DNA of 37,967 bases from a virus. Within the stretch, counting starts at the first letter, position 1. Every line of letters begins with the position of its first letter. The notes under the pieces are model-generated. The model saw only the letters and a program-made list of their open reading frames with translations, did not search any database and was not told the origin of the DNA. Both the position numbers and the translations under genes were made by a program. Shown here piece after piece: positions 11,574-19,153 of the stretch. Where the stretch lies: the IMG/VR virus record IMGVR_UViG_3300022857_000025, positions 1 to 37,967 of that record, one strand, 5' to 3'.

Positions 11574-12725
11574 ATGGCAACATCAAGCAAAACTACAAAA
11601 TCTAGATTCTCCGACCCAGACATGAAGTTCTTGGGAGCTGAACCTATGTTCGATTCAACTCTTGGTGTTGACTATGAGGGTAGGAATATTGCGTTGCTCA
11701 AGGCTCTCAATTGGTACAACTATTTTGTATCTAAGAAAGACCTTATTCCCAATATACTATCCTACGCAAAGACAGAGTTAAAGTTACCTGCAACACAACT
11801 CAATCAGTTCAAGTTAGCGTGTCCAACATGGGCGAACTCAACCGCAGGCGCATTGGTTAGGATGAGCGATAGTCGTGGATTCGTGCTTAATGATAAAGAG
11901 AAAACATTTATCAAAGACCATATCATGAGAGCGGTTGAGGAAGGTTCTAAGATCAAGGAGGTCAAAACGTCAGAAGACAAACCTCGTGAAGTCATTACCC
12001 CTCAACAGCGTCTGCGTAATAAGGTTAACGTCACTATCATGGAAGACCTTCGCGTGTTGGAAGACGCATGGTTGGCGAGTCTAACTGAAAAGTTTGATGC
12101 ATACGCCCTTATGAAGCAACACGACTTACCAGCAATGTCTGTTGGTATGGTTACTCCTTGGGTTAATGACCGCATCCAGGAGATGCAAGACGCGATTGAT
12201 AAATCTTGTCCACAGGCGGTGGAGGCATTCCGTCACTTGGATAAGAAAGAATTAGTTGCGCGTGTAAAATTGCTAAATAAAGTACTAGATGATTTAAAAC
12301 GTCATCAAGCGAACTCTAAAACAGTACGGAAGGTCCGTACAAAGAAACCAGTCGCGGCAACGAAACTAGTCGCTAAGATAAAATTCCTAAAGGAATCACC
12401 AGAGTTCAAACTCGTGTCGATCAATCCTGCTACAGTAGTAGGGGCGGCGCGTCTGTTTGTATTTAATGTGAAAACGAGGACATTGTCTGAGTACATAAGT
12501 TCGGGTCCCGATGGTCTGAGCGTTAAGGGTACAAGTCTACAAAATTGGGATAGTGCTATATCCAAGTCTACGCGTCTGCGTAAACCGGAGGAGTTCTTAC
12601 CCCTAGTCCTTTCTAAGACACCGAAACAAATCGGTAACGCTTGGTCCAAATTAACTACAAAAGATGCCTCTCCAAATGGTCGACTTAACGACGACACCAT
12701 TTTGATGAGGATAACTAATGGTTAA
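11574..12725 (+). CDS. conserved T4-like marine phage protein of unknown function, 383 aa
   Basis: A large conserved protein. The N-terminal half is helical (EGRNIALLKALNWYNYFVSK, ELKLPATQLNQFKLACPTW). A linker around residues 110-140 precedes a helical middle and a basic segment KTVRKVRTKKPVAATKLV (about 248-265). The C-terminal part carries beta-rich LFVFNVKTRTLSEYIS and the block GLSVKGTSLQNWD. I recall the SVKGTSLQNxD pattern from hypothetical proteins near gp33/gp59/gp32 in cyanophages. The basic stretch suggests DNA or RNA contact. It shares its 3' end with the SleB-like gene start (8-base overlap), so the two are coupled. Confidence 0.75.
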   Translation: MATSSKTTKSRFSDPDMKFLGAEPMFDSTLGVDYEGRNIALLKALNWYNYFVSKKDLIPNILSYAKTELKLPATQLNQFKLACPTWANSTAGALVRMSDSRGFVLNDKEKTFIKDHIMRAVEEGSKIKEVKTSEDKPREVITPQQRLRNKVNVTIMEDLRVLEDAWLASLTEKFDAYALMKQHDLPAMSVGMVTPWVNDRIQEMQDAIDKSCPQAVEAFRHLDKKELVARVKLLNKVLDDLKRHQANSKTVRKVRTKKPVAATKLVAKIKFLKESPEFKLVSINPATVVGAARLFVFNVKTRTLSEYISSGPDGLSVKGTSLQNWDSAISKSTRLRKPEEFLPLVLSKTPKQIGNAWSKLTTKDASPNGRLNDDTILMRITNG

Positions 12726-13359
12726 AAAACAAATAATCGGTTCAATCGCTTCTATCGCTCTTGCGCTAATATCAGTAACATCTCTGGTACTTACAATACC
12801 AAGTATGGTTAGTAGTAACCAAATTGAATATCGGATCACACTCCCAGAAGAAACTTCTGAGCCAATTGTGGAGCGGTTGCAACTATCAACCGAACTCAAA
12901 CCACTAACGAGACAAACTAAACTAAGCATCAAGGACTTAAACTGTCTTGCCACTAATGTATACTTTGAGGCACTAAACGAAAGTTTTGCTGGGCAGATCT
13001 CTGTGGTGTTTGTTGTTATGAATAGGGTTGTAGATGATAGGTTTCCCAACTCAATTTGTAAAGTAGTATATCAGGGAAGGCTTGGCACTGAACAACATGC
13101 AGATGATGCTCGCAAAGGTAAGTGTCAGTTCTCTTGGGCGTGTGATGGTAAATCAGACACTATCAATGAGGAAACGGATAAGTGGAAACGAGTTATAGAG
13201 GTTGCCAAAACAGCGTTTCAGATGTATAATAAGGGGTTCGACATAACAGAAGGTTCCACACATTATCATGCGACATATGTCAATCCAAAGTGGCGCAATG
13301 ATAGAAGCATGGAACGCACTGGTAAGATGGACACACATATTTTTTATAAATGGGGTTAA
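12718..13359 (+). CDS. cell wall hydrolase, SleB (Hydrolase_2) family, membrane-anchored
   Basis: A 213-aa protein. Residues 5-28 form a single hydrophobic segment (IIGSIASIALALISVTSLVL), a signal anchor or SAR-type helix. The C-terminal catalytic domain shows CLATNVYFEA (76-85, with E84 the expected catalytic Glu), GQISVVFVVMNRV (92-104), CQFSWACDG (136-144), THYHA and WRNDRSM. SleB-type enzymes act on the glycan strands of peptidoglycan as lytic transglycosylases. The SAR-like anchor suggests an endolysin exported without a holin. It follows the 11574 gene by overlap and precedes gp33 by one base. Confidence 0.88.
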   Translation: MVKKQIIGSIASIALALISVTSLVLTIPSMVSSNQIEYRITLPEETSEPIVERLQLSTELKPLTRQTKLSIKDLNCLATNVYFEALNESFAGQISVVFVVMNRVVDDRFPNSICKVVYQGRLGTEQHADDARKGKCQFSWACDGKSDTINEETDKWKRVIEVAKTAFQMYNKGFDITEGSTHYHATYVNPKWRNDRSMERTGKMDTHIFYKWG

Positions 13360-13360
13360 C

Positions 13361-13585
13361 GTGATTGATGATATTTTAAGTAAGAAACAGTTTAGTGAAC
13401 TTGCCGAGCAGACCGCTCGTCTAAAACGCATGACGCACATGGAGGCAGTTCTTTTTATCTGCTCTGAGCGATCGATCGACCCGCAAGATGTTGGTCCATT
13501 AATCAGTGCTCCCCTTAAATCTCGTATTGAGGCAGAGGCAATTGCTGATCGTATGTTACCTGGACACAATACACTACCAGTATGA
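13361..13585 (+). CDS. 33: late transcription coactivator gp33-like
   Basis: I start at GTG 13361 (74 aa), the first start after the previous stop; the longer frame from 13268 lies inside the hydrolase gene. The sequence has KRMTHMEAVLFICSERSIDP (23-42), then LKSRIEAEAIADRMLPGHNT, matching the short gp33 of marine T4-type phages (T4 gp33 is 112 aa). Gp33 bridges host RNA polymerase and the sliding clamp and, with gp55, activates late promoters TATAAATA; such sites occur in this window. The gene overlaps gp59 by an ATGA-type junction. Confidence 0.82.
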   Translation: MIDDILSKKQFSELAEQTARLKRMTHMEAVLFICSERSIDPQDVGPLISAPLKSRIEAEAIADRMLPGHNTLPV

Positions 13586-14193
13586 TTATGATCCAACCAT
13601 ATGATGCATACTCATATTACATGGCGATCAAATTACATTTTGAGCGCGATGGGTATGACGCTCTGAAATATAACTTTAAAAGTTCTGCAACACCCAAGGC
13701 ATTCTTGGGTCGTAAGGACAAGTATCACTTCGCAAAGATAGCAAAGAAGTTCACTCAACCAAAAGACTTGGTGGAATTCTATGTTTCTAACTTCTCGCGT
13801 GGTTCTAAATGGGTTGGCGACATGGTAGAGGATGGTGATGTTCACTACCTTGCATGGAAAAGATACTCTGACTCTATGAAATATCGTTTCACAAACGATA
13901 TAGATACTATGGTAAACTATGCAGATATGAAGGGTCTTAAATTTGACGGACTCTTCTTATCTACTACTGACGATGCGCATCCGCACATTGTCAAACTACT
14001 TCTTCAAGAAGATATATCCCTGGAGACAGTGGTAATCATCGAGAAGATGTTGGGATTCACTAAACGATTGAACAAGTCAATAACGGAAACACTAGTGTGG
14101 CCAGATTTGTCTAAGAAGATTGTGAAGATGACTCCCTTTGTGAGTGCAGACCTACCAGTGATGAAAAAAATCATCGTTGAAAAGTTTGCATAA
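13582..14193 (+). CDS. 59: gp59-like loader of the replicative helicase
   Basis: A 203-aa protein (T4 gp59 is 217 aa). Characteristic features are the N-terminal MIQPYDAYSYYMAIKLHFER, a basic stretch around residues 28-50, AKKFTQPKDLVEFYVSNF, and the C-terminal PHIVKLLLQEDISLETVVII with the helix FTKRLNKSITETLVWPDLSK. Gp59 binds forked DNA and gp32 and loads gp41 helicase during origin- and recombination-dependent replication. The order gp33-gp59-gp32 is as in T4 and supports the call. Its start overlaps the gp33 stop, and the gp32 promoter begins in its last codons. Confidence 0.9.
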   Translation: MIMIQPYDAYSYYMAIKLHFERDGYDALKYNFKSSATPKAFLGRKDKYHFAKIAKKFTQPKDLVEFYVSNFSRGSKWVGDMVEDGDVHYLAWKRYSDSMKYRFTNDIDTMVNYADMKGLKFDGLFLSTTDDAHPHIVKLLLQEDISLETVVIIEKMLGFTKRLNKSITETLVWPDLSKKIVKMTPFVSADLPVMKKIIVEKFA

Positions 14194-14214
14194 TTTGCGA
14201 TACTGTGTTATAAT
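14186..14214 (+). promoter_or_regulatory. sigma70-like promoter of gene 32
   Basis: TTGCAT (14186-14191), a 17-bp spacer and TATAAT (14209-14214) with extended -10 TGT. The -35 overlaps the last codons of gene 59. It belongs to the same TTGC-type family as the cassette promoters but lacks the hairpin. Confidence 0.72.
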
Positions 14215-14249
14215 ATCAATTCAAAATCTGTATAAAAGGAAAATACAAA

Positions 14250-15179
14250 ATGTCATTTAATGCTCTAAAGAAAAATCGTTCTGCTTCAATTAACAAACTA
14301 GTTGAACAAGCACAAGCCGTTGCTGATAAGGCAGGCGGTTCAAAGCAAGAAGATAATATCTGGAAACCTACGGTAGACAAGTCTGGTAACGGTTACGCCG
14401 TGTTGCGATTCTTGCCCGCGCCAGAAGGTGAAGATGTGCCTTGGGTTCGTTTCTGGGACCACGGTTTCCAAGGTCCTACTGGAAAGTGGTACATTGAAAA
14501 GTCATTGACAAGTATTGGTCAACCCGATCCTGTCTCTGAACTCAACTCTAAGTTGTGGAACTCTGGTATCGAATCTGACAAAGATCAGGTGCGTAAACAG
14601 AAACGCCGACAACACTATGCAGTCAATGCATATATTGTGAGCGATCCGGGCAATCCTGCTAATGAAGGTAAGGTATTCATCTATCAGTTTGGTAAGAAGA
14701 TCTTTGATAAAATCATGGATGTTATTCAACCACAATTCCAAGATGAAGACCCAGTCAATCCGTTTGACTTCTGGGATGGCGCAGACTTCAAATTGAAGAT
14801 CCGTCAAGTTGAAGGATACCGTAACTACGACAAGTCTGAGTTTGCAACCCCTGCTCCATTGCTAGGTGGCGACGACGAGAAGTTGGAAGAAGTCTATACG
14901 AAACTAAACCCATTATCTGCTTACACTGATGTTAAGAACTTCAAATCATATGAAGAACTAGATCGTAAACTAAGTATGGTATTGGGTGGTGCGCAAGCAT
15001 CTCCAATGAAGACTGCTGAGTCTATGATGGATGATGAGTTCGATACTCCTACTCCATCTGCGGGTCGCACTGAAAGTGCTGCTGCTCCAAAGAGTGCTGG
15101 CGCAAAACCAGTTACCTCCATGGAAGACGACGATGAAGATGCGATGAGTTTCTTCAGTAAGTTAGCTGCTGACGCATAA
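14250..15179 (+). CDS. 32: single-stranded DNA-binding protein gp32
   Basis: A 309-aa protein (T4 gp32 is 301 aa). Residues 1-20 carry the basic B domain for cooperative self-interaction (KKNRSAS). The core has GNGYAVLRFLPAP, WVRFWDHGF, KWYIEKSLTSIGQPDPVSEL, KQKRRQHYAVNAYIVSDP and GKVFIYQFGKKIFDKIMDV, the OB-fold of marine T4-type gp32. The end is acidic (MEDDDEDAMSFFSKL), the tail that contacts partner proteins. It has no Cys at all, so the zinc site of T4 gp32 (His-Cys3) is absent. AAAGGAAA precedes the start, and a strong terminator follows. Confidence 0.95.
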   Translation: MSFNALKKNRSASINKLVEQAQAVADKAGGSKQEDNIWKPTVDKSGNGYAVLRFLPAPEGEDVPWVRFWDHGFQGPTGKWYIEKSLTSIGQPDPVSELNSKLWNSGIESDKDQVRKQKRRQHYAVNAYIVSDPGNPANEGKVFIYQFGKKIFDKIMDVIQPQFQDEDPVNPFDFWDGADFKLKIRQVEGYRNYDKSEFATPAPLLGGDDEKLEEVYTKLNPLSAYTDVKNFKSYEELDRKLSMVLGGAQASPMKTAESMMDDEFDTPTPSAGRTESAAAPKSAGAKPVTSMEDDDEDAMSFFSKLAADA

Positions 15180-15197
15180 CAGTTCAATATGCCAAAT

Positions 15198-15227
15198 AAA
15201 AAGGACCCTTCGGGGTCCTTTTTTTAT
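15198..15227. terminator. bidirectional intrinsic terminator between gene 32 and the tape measure
   Basis: A perfect 11-bp stem (five A-T pairs plus GGACCC/GGGTCC, 15198-15208 and 15213-15223) with a TTCG tetraloop. It has T runs on both strands, so it ends both convergent transcripts. The stop codon of the minus-strand gene overlaps its T-tract. Confidence 0.92.
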
Positions 15228-16945
15228 GCTGCTATCATCATATCATTACCTACTAATCCACCGAAACTTCGATCTGGAATATTAGGGTTTGATATATTAT
15301 AGGTGTTCTGACTATTAGTTACTGGAGAAGATCCGGAGTTACTCGACACTGATGCAGGCACAGATAGTGCCGCACTATCTTTAACCATTTCGGTGGCAGT
15401 TTCAGAGTTGCGCCTTTCAGTATCTGATTTGTTTAGTGTGTCTCCACTCTTCTGAACTTCTTTTATCGGGGGTGCTGACATTTTCTTAATATCGACTGTT
15501 GCTTCACCCGCAGCCAGTCCACGGATCATAGAAGCACCTTTGTTGCCAACAAGAGGAATTTTTTCAATGAGTGATGCAACCCATTCTATAATAGTGTTCC
15601 ACACACCGCGAAGTATGTTGCCGATACTAAATTCTGGAGCATCTTCATCGCGGAAACCAAGAGTTTTGGTAATCCAGTCAATAAGCATGTCGATTGGTTT
15701 GAATAGTAAGTCCATATAACCACCTTTGCCTACTAGGTTATTCCATAATTCGGTTAGTGCTGCGCCAGGATCAGTGAATAATGTACTAAACCAATTGAAT
15801 ATACCGTCGATACCGTTTTTAATCAATGATAAGAAGTCAAAACTATCTAATGTTTCTGAGAAAGATTCGAACCCTAGTTTAGAAGCGATCCAAGATGCTA
15901 AGTCCTTGAGCATATTCAATGGAGTACCGATGATAGATGATATTAAACCACCCAGGCCACCTTTAATAGCACCCAATATCCCGCCGTCTTCGTATCCTTT
16001 CATAGCACCACTAACAGTATCGAATAGTGCCATGATGATAGTGAAGGGCGCGAAGATCTTTCCAAAGAATGCTCCGAACTTACCCAGTACACCACCGGCA
16101 GTAAATATCTTAAGAACTCCCTTGATCTTTGATAATACATTACTAACCCATCCACCAACTGTATTCTTTATCGAGGTGAATACTCCCTTAACATCATTTA
16201 ATCTATCGCCTATGCCAAATATAGGACCAAGCAAAGCTTTTACTTTAGGTACAATGTTTCCAAATGCGTCTGAGAATAATTTAAATTCAGCTTTAACATT
16301 ATTTAATGGTATGAGAAAGAAATTCTTCACACTAGTGAATATCGATTTAATCTTTTTTACAAAACTACTTTCTTTAAAGAACAATTTGATACGATCCAGC
16401 ACACCAGTGAAGAAATTTCCTACACTGGAAACTAAAGACATGATCTTAGCACCTATCTTAGTAGCACCAAACTCTGCCTTCAGGAAACGGAATGTTGCTG
16501 CAATTCCTTTACCTATCAATAGAGCAGCTTCTTTCACTATGATAAAAAATGACTTGGCGATCGTTACGAACTGCTTTAGATAGCCGCTAATAAATCCCGC
16601 GACAAAACTAATAGCACCTAATATAATTCCACCAAACCCTCCAGCGCTTGATTCACTAACGGTCTTTTTTGGGGTAGTATTGTCTGCAATTGCGTTTAGA
16701 GCATTAAGAGTCCTCTCTTGTAATACTCCATCTTCCTTTGCCTTTTCAAGTGCTGCAAGGTTATTGCCTCCTAAGATATCTGCAATGTTTTGTAGTTGAT
16801 CGTTCATCACGAACGAGTTCGCGTCGATGTTATTCAAGTAGTCGTTAGACATAGAAATCCTGCTATCGACCTGAACAATGTTCTGGTTGAATTCCATCAT
16901 CTCTAGAATTACATCTTCTAGCAAACCTTTTTGTTCGTTATCCAT
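15224..16945 (-). CDS. probable tail tape measure protein (gp29-like)
   Basis: 573 aa. The first about 90 residues are helical and polar (ILEMMEFNQNIVQVDSRISM, then KAKEDGVLQERTLNALNAIA). Then come long hydrophobic, Gly/Ala/Phe-rich segments (GGIILGAISFVAGFISGYL near residue 105; FGKIFAPFTIIMALFDTVSG and GGLGGLISSIIGTPLNMLKD later) alternating with charged helices, and a Ser/Asn-rich end. This composition is typical of tape measure proteins, and the length is close to T4 gp29 (590 aa). The gene lies 4 bases downstream of the -1 frame extension of the gp26-like gene, the usual place of a tape measure after its chaperones. Alternatives: an unrelated baseplate hub protein. Confidence 0.7.
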   Translation of the reverse strand: MDNEQKGLLEDVILEMMEFNQNIVQVDSRISMSNDYLNNIDANSFVMNDQLQNIADILGGNNLAALEKAKEDGVLQERTLNALNAIADNTTPKKTVSESSAGGFGGIILGAISFVAGFISGYLKQFVTIAKSFFIIVKEAALLIGKGIAATFRFLKAEFGATKIGAKIMSLVSSVGNFFTGVLDRIKLFFKESSFVKKIKSIFTSVKNFFLIPLNNVKAEFKLFSDAFGNIVPKVKALLGPIFGIGDRLNDVKGVFTSIKNTVGGWVSNVLSKIKGVLKIFTAGGVLGKFGAFFGKIFAPFTIIMALFDTVSGAMKGYEDGGILGAIKGGLGGLISSIIGTPLNMLKDLASWIASKLGFESFSETLDSFDFLSLIKNGIDGIFNWFSTLFTDPGAALTELWNNLVGKGGYMDLLFKPIDMLIDWITKTLGFRDEDAPEFSIGNILRGVWNTIIEWVASLIEKIPLVGNKGASMIRGLAAGEATVDIKKMSAPPIKEVQKSGDTLNKSDTERRNSETATEMVKDSAALSVPASVSSNSGSSPVTNSQNTYNISNPNIPDRSFGGLVGNDMMIAA

Positions 16946-16949
16946 ATCT

Positions 16950-17839
16950 TTACCTATTCCAAGATTGTTGTCTTATTTTTGCGCGTTCTTCTTCTTGTTT
17001 CACAAACTCAACTAATTGCATAACATAAATCTCTCTCTCCCAAGGCATCATGGTATCAAGTTCACTGAGTGAATAATTATGATGCTGCATCATAGCAAAA
17101 TTCGTCTTGTAGTGGTTTACAAGCGAATCATGGGAGAGGCCTACCCGAAAAAATTTGCAAGACCCTTTAACTCAAACTCATTAACTGTACCACAATTGGA
17201 ACAAGTATATTTGACATCATGTTTAAGCGAAGGCATGCTCTGGAAGAACTGCTCGATCTTTTTAAACTGAGCAGAGTTCAGTGAGTCTACAAACGCTTGT
17301 AGTTCTTGTGGAGTAGAATCTTTGGCAGGGTATACATTATTTTCGTCAAAAATCATTTCAATTGAATTAACAACTGTTTTCATAACCGCTTCTATACCTT
17401 CTAACTTAGATATCTTTTGAGCATCTTCGACAGTAGGATACCTTAGTTTGATTCCGACCTTATCGGTCAACATAATCTTACTATCGAATTCAGTACCTTG
17501 TACTTCTAATGCATCTAGATTAAGTTCGTACTCGTTACTCTCTTCGCAGTTAGAACACTTTAGGTTAATTTTAGATACTTCCCCGACAGACTTTGATCTC
17601 AACTTTAAAAACAAGTACTCTAGGTCAAATGTAGCAAGTTGTTTAACTTGAAGTTTGCCAAATGTACATGCGTCAATAACATCTTGCACTGCTCTTAATA
17701 TTTGCGATTGATCTTCGCTTTCCATAGCAAGCATCAAAACCTTTTCCTCTTTAACGAGGTAGGGTCTGTATGTAACTTCTTTCTGTGTAGATGGGATCTT
17801 TACAGAATATTTGGGTGTATCGATTACGGGTAATGCCAT
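16950..17839 (-). CDS. predicted -1 frameshift product of the gp26-like gene (G/GT-type chaperone), about 296 aa
   Basis: At the 3' end of the gp26-like frame, the sequence A AAT TTT TTC offers two overlapping -1 slippery heptamers, A_AAT_TTT and T_TTT_TTC, both in the correct phase. After a -1 shift the frame is open from 17156 to TAA 16952-16950, with GLSHDSLVNHYKTNFAMM and a C-terminal YSLSELDTMMPWEREIYVMQ. These are protein-like and similar in style to the T extensions of tail-assembly chaperones. The extension would be about 64 residues after the slip site. The same frame also offers its own ATG at 17093 (47 aa, 17093 to 16950) with no clear ribosome binding site, so an independent small gene is the alternative. 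Confidence 0.66.
17141..17839 (-). CDS. 26: gp26-like baseplate hub/tail assembly protein with zinc ribbon
   Basis: A 232-aa protein (T4 gp26 is 208 aa). It starts MALPVIDTPKYSVKIPSTQK and has YRPYLVKEEKVLMLAMESED, FDLEYLFLKLRSKSVGEV, then CSNC (95-98) and a second CSNC (213-216), forming a probable zinc ribbon. The pattern is the gp26 of marine T4-type phages. AAGGAATT precedes the start, and a TATAAATA late promoter lies 37-44 bases upstream. The last codons carry the slippery run described separately. In T4 gp26 is a baseplate hub assembly factor; here the gene position before the tape measure suggests a tail assembly chaperone role. Confidence 0.8.
   Translation of the reverse strand: MALPVIDTPKYSVKIPSTQKEVTYRPYLVKEEKVLMLAMESEDQSQILRAVQDVIDACTFGKLQVKQLATFDLEYLFLKLRSKSVGEVSKINLKCSNCEESNEYELNLDALEVQGTEFDSKIMLTDKVGIKLRYPTVEDAQKISKLEGIEAVMKTVVNSIEMIFDENNVYPAKDSTPQELQAFVDSLNSAQFKKIEQFFQSMPSLKHDVKYTCSNCGTVNEFELKGLANFFG
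17147..17156 (-). promoter_or_regulatory. tandem -1 ribosomal frameshift site
   Basis: Minus-strand codons GCA AAT TTT TTC GGG TAG contain A_AAT_TTT (17156-17150) and T_TTT_TTC (17153-17147), both X_XXY_YYZ in the zero frame. The zero-frame stop is two codons further on. The rest of the -1 frame is open. Confidence 0.72.
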
Positions 17840-17875
17840 TATTTAATTCCTTAATATAAAAATTTCAGTCAGTAG

Positions 17876-17883
17876 TATTTATA
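17876..17883 (-). promoter_or_regulatory. T4-type late promoter TATAAATA upstream of the gp26-like gene
   Basis: An exact minus-strand TATAAATA. The start would lie near 17870, giving a leader of about 30 bases with AAGGAATT before the gene. It lies between the tail-tube-like gene and gp26-like gene, so it adds a late start inside the operon. Confidence 0.72.
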
Positions 17884-17885
17884 GT

Positions 17886-18554
17886 TTAAAGTCCGAAGGT
17901 TCCTGCAACTGTATCAGCAATTCCACCAGCAATTCCAGTAACTGTATCAACAAGTCCTTCTACCACGAAGTTCTCGTATGTTAGGTTAACCGTCACTTTC
18001 TGAATACTGTTCTCGGCAGTGTTATCTAGGTTAATAGCATTAATACCAGTAGGATATGCGTTCTCTAGGCGAACAGTGTATATTGGGATGTTCTGTTTGT
18101 TTAGTTGAGCAATTCTGACGTCGGTTACATATTCGCTCTTATAGTTCATAGTATAAGTGTCGATATTAAATACCATACCCATCCATTGATCAAACATCTT
18201 TCGCATATAATAATCATTGGTCAACAAGAAAGTAAACGTGACGTCTTCATTGATATATGTGTATGGAACTTTGATAGATTGCTTTACGTTCTGCATATCA
18301 ATCGTCGTGATTGCGCGCCCAGGCAGGGTGCAACTCTCACATAACATAGCAACATCTCTGGGGTCGTTTATAAGACCTCCTAACGACAAACCATTTCCAG
18401 ACAGTACTCCGACTGCAAGGGCGTTTAAGTCAAGATTCAGTAAACTGCCCGATGGAGGTTGCATATAAACCATGAATCTATTAGAGTTAGCAAGTCCTTG
18501 GCGTTTGCTGAAGATTCCTTTTAGTTCGTCGATATCGCTTCCGAGTAATGACAT
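17886..18554 (-). CDS. tail-tube-like baseplate protein (gp54/gp19 fold)
   Basis: 222 aa. The features LANSNRFMVYMQPPSG, CESCTLPGRAITTIDMQN, YINEDVTFTFLLTNDYYMRK and FDQWMGMVFN follow the pattern of T4-type tail tube proteins and tube initiators (gp19, gp54): strands, a CTLPGR turn, then a FDxW helix. The gene sits among baseplate genes rather than next to sheath genes, so a tube-initiator role (gp54-like) is preferred. Its length is shorter than T4 gp54 (320 aa), which is why I do not assign a symbol. It follows the 18557 gene by two bases. Confidence 0.66.
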   Translation of the reverse strand: MSLLGSDIDELKGIFSKRQGLANSNRFMVYMQPPSGSLLNLDLNALAVGVLSGNGLSLGGLINDPRDVAMLCESCTLPGRAITTIDMQNVKQSIKVPYTYINEDVTFTFLLTNDYYMRKMFDQWMGMVFNIDTYTMNYKSEYVTDVRIAQLNKQNIPIYTVRLENAYPTGINAINLDNTAENSIQKVTVNLTYENFVVEGLVDTVTGIAGGIADTVAGTFGL

Positions 18555-18556
18555 TA

Positions 18557-19153
18557 TTATAGTCCTCTACTTATTTTATATGAGTCTTTCCAGACTGCGG
18601 TTTTTGTGCTCTTAGCAAATTGCTCAGTTGGTAAGAATATCGCGATCTCCCATTCTGGTGGGCGAACCAATACAATTTTTGAATCTATCTGACTACTAAG
18701 ATAATGTTTGAAACAAGGTTTAAACTCTCGATACTTACGAACACTCTTGAGTAAGTCGTACCTCATTTTAAACCTAGTACTTTCATCAAATTTATCATTA
18801 GTAAGAGTACCACCAAGGCTGTCTAAGAACGAAGCCCGTACCGTTGGTTTCAGATAGTGTAGATTTAATCCGTAGAAACCGCCCGGAGCCTTTTCAACCA
18901 TTATTGTCAATGGGAATTGGTCATAGTACGGAAGTTTCTCTCGATGTTTAGGATCATAAAAGAACATATACATGTTACCCCAGATCGCCCTAGACTTCAT
19001 GATCAATGCTTCATCCTTTAGCAATTGATTTCTATTGACCTTGCCTAGTTCCTTAACTTTTTGACGGAACCATACTTTAGCATCATCGCTGCGTGGGTTT
19101 ATTCCCGCTCGAAATGCTGCTTGTTCTAATTTATAAAATAATGATTCTGCCAT
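18557..19153 (-). CDS. conserved T4-like virion/assembly protein, function not recognised, 198 aa
   Basis: The protein starts AESLFYKLEQAAFRAGINPR and contains MYMFFYDPKHREKLPYYDQF, APGGFYGLNLHYL (about 90-102), KHYLSSQIDSKI and PPEWEIAIFLPTEQF. I recall this combination of motifs in a conserved protein next to gp4 in marine T4-like phages, but cannot place it as gp2, gp53 or another named protein with confidence. It lies between gp4 and the tube-like protein in one operon, which suggests a part in head completion or tail/baseplate building. Confidence 0.65.
   Translation of the reverse strand: MAESLFYKLEQAAFRAGINPRSDDAKVWFRQKVKELGKVNRNQLLKDEALIMKSRAIWGNMYMFFYDPKHREKLPYYDQFPLTIMVEKAPGGFYGLNLHYLKPTVRASFLDSLGGTLTNDKFDESTRFKMRYDLLKSVRKYREFKPCFKHYLSSQIDSKIVLVRPPEWEIAIFLPTEQFAKSTKTAVWKDSYKISRGL

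Noticed and set aside
12718-12810. Stand-alone holin in the SleB gene N-terminus
   Set aside because: There is a single hydrophobic segment continuous with the catalytic domain, so it is a membrane anchor rather than a separate holin gene.
15726-16583. Long + strand open frame opposite the tape measure gene (285 aa)
   Set aside because: It is the antisense shadow of the minus-strand gene, has low-complexity Pro/Asn/Ser content, no ribosome binding site and no family pattern.
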